59,952 nt of DNA, taken from Bacteroides sp. GTDB lineage: Bacteria; Bacteroidota; Bacteroidia; Bacteroidales; Bacteroidaceae. Position numbers and translations under genes: made by a program. This document shows positions 54,525-59,952 of the stretch, in pieces; within the stretch, counting starts at the first letter, position 1; each line of letters begins with the position of its first letter. The notes below the pieces were generated by a model, which ran no database searches, had not been told where the DNA came from, and worked only from the letters and a program-made list of their open reading frames with translations. The stretch is from the NCBI RefSeq assembly GCF_028690125.1, contig NZ_JAQVBV010000033.1, forward strand, positions 1 through 59,952, given 5' to 3'.

Positions 54525-54597
54525 GTGACGGTATCCTATGAAGAAGGTGACGGTATATGGTTAGGATGGTGACGCCATCCTGACCATATACCGTCAC
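54525..54597. repeat. 22-nt phased palindromic repeat
   Basis: GTGACG begins at 54525, 54547 and 54569, exactly 22 nt apart, with its complement CGTCAC at 54592-54597. A 23-bp near-perfect inverted repeat (54547-54569 with 54575-54597, one G-U pair) has a 5-nt loop. It is followed by a T-rich stretch, so it can end transcription from the GH2 gene. It lies between convergent genes, as does the array at 12061. Confidence 0.7.
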
Positions 54598-54660
54598 TCT
54601 TTTATAATGACATTATAGCTATCTGTGAATGGATATCGGTTGTTTTCTTTTGATGGATAA

Positions 54661-55164
54661 CTATTTATTAGACTTCGGTTGAATCAATTGAAATTTCTCA
54701 TCATACAATCCGATCAGCAGGCTTTGTCCTTTTCTATCCACTTTTAATCCTCCGTAAACGGCGTTTTCATAGACATCGGCTTGCCCTTCCTCAAAAAAGA
54801 AAGATTCTGCCCCAAAGAATAACCGGGAATCAATTACTTTATATTTGATAGCCAGCTCATTTTTTGATATAGGCTCCAGATTTTCTTGCAGGCGAATGAC
54901 TTGTCCCACTTGGTTACTGTCTGTTTTCAGAATAGCGTATCCATGTGCAGGTGTATTTTCCTGTATCAGTTCTGATCTTGCTTCCTCGTAGCTGAGGCGC
55001 ATATAATCTCCTTGCATCAGAGAACGGGGATCAACCGGAGCTAATTGCAATAACAACAGTTGCCCGTTTTCCAATATCTTTTCCTTTTGATAAACAGACC
55101 AATTGAAGTATCCTAATAGAAGGATAAGGTTTACGATAATCAGTATCCGGCTATATCTTTTCAT
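54661..55164 (-). CDS. GDYXXLXY-domain membrane-anchored protein
   Basis: A 167-residue protein with an N-terminal signal anchor (MKRYSRILIIVNLILLLGYF) and the family signature GDYMRLSYEEA. Relatives usually sit next to DUF4401/DUF2157 genes, as here; function unknown. The ATG at 55164 is preferred over the frame start at 55200, because the extension lies inside the upstream gene. Its start overlaps the end of the DUF4401 gene by 14 nt. Confidence 0.85.
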   Translation of the reverse strand: MKRYSRILIIVNLILLLGYFNWSVYQKEKILENGQLLLLQLAPVDPRSLMQGDYMRLSYEEARSELIQENTPAHGYAILKTDSNQVGQVIRLQENLEPISKNELAIKYKVIDSRLFFGAESFFFEEGQADVYENAVYGGLKVDRKGQSLLIGLYDEKFQLIQPKSNK

Positions 55165-56110
55165 GTTTCGTTCTTTTTTGAGTGAAGTAATGCCATGCAA
55201 TTAGTAAAGCAATTCCTGTGAAGAAGAGGGTGATGGACTTTACAAGCAGACTTTGGCTTAAATCATAATAGTATTTGGAGATGGCATAGATGAATAATAG
55301 AAGTGAGGTAGCACACTCCGCCCGGTAACCATAGTGAAAACAGATCAGGATAAGAAACAGACTACCTGATAAGTATGGGGCAAATAGGGTGGGTAGACAG
55401 ATAATGAGACAAATAGCATAAACTCCTACCTGTTTGGTTGTAGACTGCACTTCCATTACTTTCATGATTTGTCGGGTAATGATAAAGATTCCTATCCAAA
55501 TGGCAATGGATGATATCCAGAAAAAGTCGGTATCAATGATCCAGGAACGGATGGATAATACTGCTAATAAAACAATACAGCAAACAAATAGTCCGGCATG
55601 GAACGGTCTATATTTGGCAATATGCTTCTTAAAAAAGAGAGAGACCCTCGTTTCGTATACATTTGTCAGAAGGAAAGTTCCTAAAATGAGGATCACACCG
55701 ACTTCCAACAGTTTCCATGAAGAAGATAAATGAATGACTTCTCCGATGAGAGATATGACAAACAAGATAACTGAGAGGAAAGGGAGAATGAATCCTTTCG
55801 ATAATAGGAAAGTGAGAATACTGATTCCGGCAAGTACTATGAAAAGGATATCCAAGTCCCGGCTGAGTCCATAAGCTATTAGCATACCTCCGGCTATGTA
55901 CAAGGTAATATTCATAGCATCCAGAAAGGAAGCTATGGAAAAGCGGTTGATGGTAAGCGTACTAATAATTAATATAATTCCTATTATTAATGCTGCGTCC
56001 TGCGATTTAATCAAAGAACTAACTGCAAGGAATCCCAGGAAAAGAATGGCTGTCAGGATTCCTCCGATGATTGATAAGACTTGTATTGTCAGGCTATTCT
56101 TCTGTACCAT
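55151..56110 (-). CDS. DUF4401 polytopic membrane protein
   Basis: A 319-residue protein made almost entirely of hydrophobic helices (about ten), consistent with a DUF4401 inner-membrane protein. There is no enzymatic motif that I can identify. It overlaps both neighbours (17 nt with the DUF2157 gene, 14 nt with the GDYXXLXY gene), so the three are translated together and probably form one membrane complex. Confidence 0.82.
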   Translation of the reverse strand: MVQKNSLTIQVLSIIGGILTAILFLGFLAVSSLIKSQDAALIIGIILIISTLTINRFSIASFLDAMNITLYIAGGMLIAYGLSRDLDILFIVLAGISILTFLLSKGFILPFLSVILFVISLIGEVIHLSSSWKLLEVGVILILGTFLLTNVYETRVSLFFKKHIAKYRPFHAGLFVCCIVLLAVLSIRSWIIDTDFFWISSIAIWIGIFIITRQIMKVMEVQSTTKQVGVYAICLIICLPTLFAPYLSGSLFLILICFHYGYRAECATSLLLFIYAISKYYYDLSQSLLVKSITLFFTGIALLIAWHYFTQKRTKHEKI

Positions 56111-57011
56111 ACCATTTCTTTTTTAAGTTCAGTATTGCATATATAAGTAAAGTAGTTCCGGTAATCATAATGAGTCCTCCACCCAAAAACAGTTCTGTAT
56201 CTCCTAATTGACTGCGGAATAGATATAGGAATAATAAAATCATCAGGATTGCGAAAGGAATGATTGAAAGATAGAATAAATTTCTTTGTTTCCAGCCAAA
56301 CCATAGTCCGATGGGAAATAAAAGGATAACACTGGCCAAAGGGAGTAAAATCAAATTCTCTTTTTCGACAATTGCTGCGATTATCAGGTAACTGGCATGA
56401 ATAATAGTAGCTACAGACAATATTTTGATAAACCAGTGATTCTGTTCTGCTAATTTCCTTTTTACATTCATACGTTCCGCCAGAATCGTTGCCAAAGCAC
56501 AAATCCATGTTACGGCATTAGTCAATAATGCTACTTTTTCGATTTCTCCGGGAATGATTTGTAAGGTGTAGAGCCATAATGTGATACAGAGTAATCCCAA
56601 AAATGTCAGCCAGAGTGGTGCAAAACGAATGGCAATTGCCCAAAGAAAAGTGAAAAGTGTCCAGCCTAAGAACAGGTCATAGGCGTCGGCACCTGTTTGA
56701 TAAATTTGCCCGAATACAGCAAAAAGAGTACCTGTCAGAAAGGTAGCTCCGGTGAGTAGAATCTGTTTAGTGAGTAGATTCCAACGGGTAAAAATTGTTA
56801 GTAAGACTGTGGTTGCTAATAATACTTCTACCATTCCTAATTTGACAAACTTCGGTAGTGCATCCCAGTTGTAGGCAAAGAAAAAGATAATTCCTGCAAC
56901 GGTGAAACCAATGCCGGCTGTTAATAAGAAGATGGAAAGAAACTGATTCCATTGTTTTTTATTTGCGTACATTGGTTGGCGGAAGGAAGATGAATAGTCG
57001 GGCTTTTCCAT
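56094..57011 (-). CDS. DUF2157 polytopic membrane protein
   Basis: A 305-residue polytopic membrane protein with about nine helices and an N-terminal cytosolic stretch (FRQPMYANKKQWNQ). The segment FFAYNWDALPKFVKLGMVE and the motif FGQIYQTGADAYDLF are characteristic of DUF2157. It is the first gene of the three-gene membrane unit and has a promoter box at 57033-57040. Physiological role unknown. Confidence 0.85.
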   Translation of the reverse strand: MEKPDYSSSFRQPMYANKKQWNQFLSIFLLTAGIGFTVAGIIFFFAYNWDALPKFVKLGMVEVLLATTVLLTIFTRWNLLTKQILLTGATFLTGTLFAVFGQIYQTGADAYDLFLGWTLFTFLWAIAIRFAPLWLTFLGLLCITLWLYTLQIIPGEIEKVALLTNAVTWICALATILAERMNVKRKLAEQNHWFIKILSVATIIHASYLIIAAIVEKENLILLPLASVILLFPIGLWFGWKQRNLFYLSIIPFAILMILLFLYLFRSQLGDTELFLGGGLIMITGTTLLIYAILNLKKKWYGTEE

Positions 57012-57032
57012 ATGCTTTTTTTTGATGATTTA

Positions 57033-57040
57033 CAAACATA
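57033..57040 (-). promoter_or_regulatory. -7 promoter box of the DUF2157 operon
   Basis: On the minus strand this reads TATGTTTG (TAnnTTTG), 21 nt before the start codon. Confidence 0.5.
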
Positions 57041-57078
57041 AGAAAATAAAATGATTTCTACCTAGGGAAGTATATAAA

Positions 57079-57128
57079 AAGGTATAGTCTGCTTTATCTT
57101 GAGTGAATCAATAGACAAACTATACCTT
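57079..57128 (-). terminator. Terminator after the pyruvate oxidase gene
   Basis: AAGGTATAGT (57079-57088) pairs with ACTATACCTT (57119-57128) around a 30-nt loop. On the minus strand the T-rich side follows the stem. It separates the pyruvate oxidase gene from the DUF2157 operon. Confidence 0.6.
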
Positions 57129-57175
57129 AATTAAACAAGTGATAAATCGCTAATTAGAAGTAATTTATTTCTCCT

Positions 57176-58915
57176 TTAAAATACTTCTCTGATATGTTTA
57201 TAATTCGAATTGATCGTATCGATTACTTCTTGTGTCCGTCCGTTAATCAATAACTTATACATTGATTGTGCAAAACCGACCATTTGCCCTAATTCAATTT
57301 TAGGAGGCATGGCAAGTGCATTCGGATCTGTCATGATATTAATCAGTACCGGACCGTCAATTTCGAAAGCGTTATATAATGTAGTCAATACTTCTTCGGG
57401 ATCGCTTACATTGAATCCTGTCATTCCCATCGCTCCGGCAACTTGTGCAAAGTCGGGATTCAGCATATCTGTTTGCCAGTCCGGCAGACCGTCTACTTCC
57501 ATTTCCAGCTTGACCATCCCCAAAGAACGGTTATTGAATACAATGATTTTGATAGGTAGTTTATATTGAACAACAGTTTGTAAGTCTCCTAATGTCATCG
57601 ATAATCCACCGTCTCCACATAATGCCAGTACCTGCCGTTCGGGACAAGCTAAAGCTGCTCCGATAGCTTGTGGCAGAGCATTTGCCATAGAACCGTGATT
57701 GAACGAGCCCAGCATATGTCGTTTACCTGTTGCTTGCAAGTAACGTGCCCCCCATACACAAGTCATTCCTGTGTCCACAGTAAATATAGCATCATCTGAA
57801 GCCAGTTTGTCAATCTCTGACATCACATATTCAGGATGAATCTTACTGATTTCTCCTTTATCTTCTGCATAGGTAGCCAAATCTTTTTTAACTCCTTCAT
57901 ATCGCTTTAACTGTTTAAGCAGGAATGTATCATCAGTTTTGGGATTCAGTAAACGCAGTAATGCCTGGATAGTCATTTTTACATCTCCGCACAGTCCCAT
58001 AGCTAACTTGGCACGACGGCCCAAACGTTCCGGTTTGATATCAATCTGTACTATTTTAATATCATTGGGCAGGAAAGCTGAGTAAGGAAAGTCAGTTCCC
58101 AACATCACAAGCACTTCGGCTTCATGCATACTATAATATCCTGAAGGCATTCCCAATAGTCCGGTCATTCCAACTTCATAAGGATTTTCGTATTGCACTT
58201 CCATTTTTCCTTTGAAAGTGTATGCAACCGGTGCATTCAACTTTTCGGAAAGAGCAATTACTTCTTCATGTGCACCCCGGCAACCGATACCACAGAAAAG
58301 TGTGATTTTCTCATGTTTATTCAGTAGGTCGGCTAATTGTGCCAGATCTTCTTCTGCCGGACAGACTTCCGATTTTGTAGGATAAGCATGAGTAGAAGAA
58401 TCTACAGAGGTGGCGGAGGATTTTGCCAAATCTCCCGGAAGCCCGATAACAGAAACACCTTTACGGGTGACAGCTGTTTGAATAGCCGATTGAAGCATAC
58501 GGGGAAACTGTTGGGGAGTGGTTGCTACTTCATTATAATAGCTGCAATCGTTGAACAGCTTAATTGTATTCGTCTCCTGAAAATATTCTGTTCCGAATTC
58601 ATTGGTGGGAATCGTTGAGGCAATTGCAATAACTGGTGCACCTGATCGATGTGCATCATAAAGTCCATTAATCAGATGAACATGTCCCGGACCACTACTT
58701 CCGGCACAACATCCCGGACGACCTGTTAATTGTGCTTCCGCTCCGGCAGCATAAGCACCGGTTTCCTCATGTCGGACGTGTATCCACTTTATTTTATCAT
58801 TTTTTCTAACTGCTTCATTTACTTCATTCAAGCTATCTCCGGTAACTGCATAAATGCGTTCTATACCCGATTCTGCTAATGTCTCAATCAGTTGATCTGC
58901 TACTTTCTTTGCCAT
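57176..58915 (-). CDS. Thiamine-dependent pyruvate oxidase/dehydrogenase (PoxB-like)
   Basis: A 579-residue TPP enzyme. The Pyr domain has VRHEETGAYAAGAEAQLTGR with the catalytic Glu; the PP domain has GDGGLSMTLGDLQ and the paired Asn (IVFNNRSLG) of the TPP/Mg site. It resembles PoxB, which decarboxylates pyruvate to acetate with electrons to FAD and quinone. The first 36 residues of the open frame (to 59023) are not family-like, so the ATG at 58915 (MAKKVADQLIE) is used. Other ThDP enzymes such as acetolactate synthase are less likely, since no small subunit is near. Confidence 0.9.
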   Translation of the reverse strand: MAKKVADQLIETLAESGIERIYAVTGDSLNEVNEAVRKNDKIKWIHVRHEETGAYAAGAEAQLTGRPGCCAGSSGPGHVHLINGLYDAHRSGAPVIAIASTIPTNEFGTEYFQETNTIKLFNDCSYYNEVATTPQQFPRMLQSAIQTAVTRKGVSVIGLPGDLAKSSATSVDSSTHAYPTKSEVCPAEEDLAQLADLLNKHEKITLFCGIGCRGAHEEVIALSEKLNAPVAYTFKGKMEVQYENPYEVGMTGLLGMPSGYYSMHEAEVLVMLGTDFPYSAFLPNDIKIVQIDIKPERLGRRAKLAMGLCGDVKMTIQALLRLLNPKTDDTFLLKQLKRYEGVKKDLATYAEDKGEISKIHPEYVMSEIDKLASDDAIFTVDTGMTCVWGARYLQATGKRHMLGSFNHGSMANALPQAIGAALACPERQVLALCGDGGLSMTLGDLQTVVQYKLPIKIIVFNNRSLGMVKLEMEVDGLPDWQTDMLNPDFAQVAGAMGMTGFNVSDPEEVLTTLYNAFEIDGPVLINIMTDPNALAMPPKIELGQMVGFAQSMYKLLINGRTQEVIDTINSNYKHIREVF

Positions 58916-59153
58916 ATCTTTATTGATTATTGATGGATAATTGAGATAATAACAGATGTTTATTGAGAAAAGTTCTATTTTAATGTATGCTAATGAACCT
59001 GTTTTTTGGAGGTATAACGTCATTATTTTGTGTTAAAAGGGACTTTGTAACAATATTTTAGTGGAAACGAATAAACAATTGACATACCAATTGGTTATTT
59101 TTACAGGTGAAATTGTAACTTAATGTTTTAACCTATAAAAAATTTAGTAGAAA

Positions 59154-59372
59154 ATGGATAAGAATGAGATTGGACTGAATGCAGGTAAGGTTTGGCAGTT
59201 GTTAAGTAATAATGAAAAATGGAGCTATGGTGTTCTGAAAAGAATGTCCGGGCTAAAAGATAAAGAATTAGGTGCCGCCTTAGGCTGGTTGTCCAGAGAA
59301 GATAAAATAGAGTTTGATCAATGTGATGATGAGTTATATATATATCTTTGTGTGAATGTTTATATAGGATAA
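59154..59372 (+). CDS. Small winged helix-turn-helix protein (DUF2582-like)
   Basis: A 72-residue cytosolic protein. The sequence GKVWQLLSNNEKWSYGVLKRMSGL, then LGAALGWLSREDKIEF, forms a winged helix typical of the DUF2582 small HTH family. There is no additional domain. Target unknown. It lies alone between the divergent pyruvate oxidase gene and the aldolase-like gene. Confidence 0.8.
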   Translation: MDKNEIGLNAGKVWQLLSNNEKWSYGVLKRMSGLKDKELGAALGWLSREDKIEFDQCDDELYIYLCVNVYIG

Positions 59373-59432
59373 AAGATACATATCTGAAAATAATTCTGTT
59401 ACTTTGCATTCCGATTAAAAAGCGAAGTGACA

Positions 59433-59952
59433 ATGAGAAGTTTTGCCTCTGATAATAATTCCGGAGTGCATCCGTTGGTGATGGATGCGTTGAACCGGGC
59501 GAATATGGACCATGCATTGGGTTATGGTGATGACAAATGGACAGAAGAAGCTGTCCGTAAGATCAAGGAAGCTTTCACTTCCGATTGTGAACCGTTGTTT
59601 GTTTTTAATGGGACAGGTAGTAATGTGGTTGCATTACAGTTAATGACTCGTTCGTACCATTCTATTTTCTGTGCTGAAACTGCTCATATATATGTAGACG
59701 AATGTGGTTCTCCGGTGAAGATGACAGGTTGTCAGATTCGTCCTATCATAACAGTTGATGGAAAATTGACTCCTGAACTCATGCAACCTTATCTTCATGG
59801 TTTCGGCGATCAGCATCATTCACAACCCAAAGCTCTTTATATATCTCAATGTACTGAACTCGGAACAATTTATACTCCTGAAGAATTAAAACGACTGACG
59901 GACTTTGCCCATCTGAATGGTATGTATGTCCATATGGATGGAGCAAGAATAG
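59433..59952 (+). CDS. Low-specificity threonine aldolase-like PLP enzyme, 5' part
   Basis: The gene runs off the window end; 173 codons are present. MRSFASDNNSGVHPLVMDAL and NRANMDHALGYGDDKWTEEA are typical of L-threonine aldolases of the beta-eliminating-lyase fold, followed by FNGTGSNVVALQL and HMDGARI. The PLP-binding Lys would lie beyond the end. It has a TTACTTTG box about 25 nt upstream, one mismatch from the -7 consensus. Confidence 0.88.
   Translation, partial: MRSFASDNNSGVHPLVMDALNRANMDHALGYGDDKWTEEAVRKIKEAFTSDCEPLFVFNGTGSNVVALQLMTRSYHSIFCAETAHIYVDECGSPVKMTGCQIRPIITVDGKLTPELMQPYLHGFGDQHHSQPKALYISQCTELGTIYTPEELKRLTDFAHLNGMYVHMDGARI

Noticed and set aside
58916..59023. 36-residue N-terminal extension of the pyruvate oxidase
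   Set aside because: Not family-like; MAKKVADQLIE at 58915 is the expected start.
1..59952. tRNA genes, insertion sequences, integrases or phage genes
   Set aside because: None recognised in any frame or as cloverleaf-like sequence on reading; a dedicated tRNA scan was not possible.

Overview
The window looks like chromosome of a gut Bacteroides, most likely in the thetaiotaomicron/ovatus group. This rests on the TAnnTTTG-type -7 promoter boxes before many genes, a SusC/SusD pair, a GH29 fucosidase, M49 and S9 peptidases, AT-rich coding sequence and lipoprotein signals ending in Cys. The species assignment is inference.

Layout. 1-120: 3' end of a 5S rRNA and its terminator. 197-550: small Cys/Lys-rich lipoprotein. 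655-7087: branched-chain amino acid operon (leader peptide and attenuator, leuA, leuC, leuD, a second isopropylmalate-synthase-like gene, leuB). 7284-9834 (-): PAP2 phosphatase and a membrane sulfatase-fold phosphotransferase. 9923-11813: cysK and a TPR protein. 12214-14025 (-): recQ. 14291-23520 (+): AraC-type HTH protein, DPP III, HEAT-repeat protein, fur-purA, GH29 fucosidase, membrane zinc protease, hisS. 23583-31351 (-): a complete [FeFe]-hydrogenase unit (hydA, hydE, hydG, hydF) followed by an S9 peptidase. 31550-34663 (+): GT4 glycosyltransferase, flippase-like membrane protein, an unlisted 53-residue membrane peptide and a NUDIX hydrolase. 34808-36587 (-): two L,D-transpeptidase-family proteins. 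36846-38798: groES-groEL. 38976-54442: a polysaccharide/glycoside utilization locus (divergent AraC regulator, MFS sugar porter, DUF5107-TPR protein, SusC, SusD, DUF1735/discoidin lipoprotein, GH2 lipoprotein). 54661-57011 (-): GDYXXLXY, DUF4401 and DUF2157 membrane proteins. 57176-58915 (-): PoxB-like pyruvate oxidase. 59154-59372: small winged-helix protein. 59433-end: start of a threonine-aldolase-like gene.

How the genes work together. The leu leader is rich in both Ile and Leu codons. With the extra synthase gene this suggests one attenuated operon feeding leucine and, through citramalate, isoleucine. The hydrogenase and its three maturases form one transcription unit able to make an active H-cluster. 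In the utilization locus, glycan would be captured by SusD and the discoidin lipoprotein, imported by SusC, cut by GH2, moved inward by the MFS carrier and possibly processed by the cytosolic DUF5107-TPR protein.

Most unusual non-coding signals. Two convergent intergenic regions carry palindromic repeats phased at 11/22 nt (12061-12148 and 54525-54597). In the first, TGNCA occurs eight times in a row at exactly 11-nt spacing. I know of no named family for these. Others are a large fold-back element (7110-7256), a nested hairpin inside the utilization locus (41471-41546) and a sigma-54-like motif before groES.
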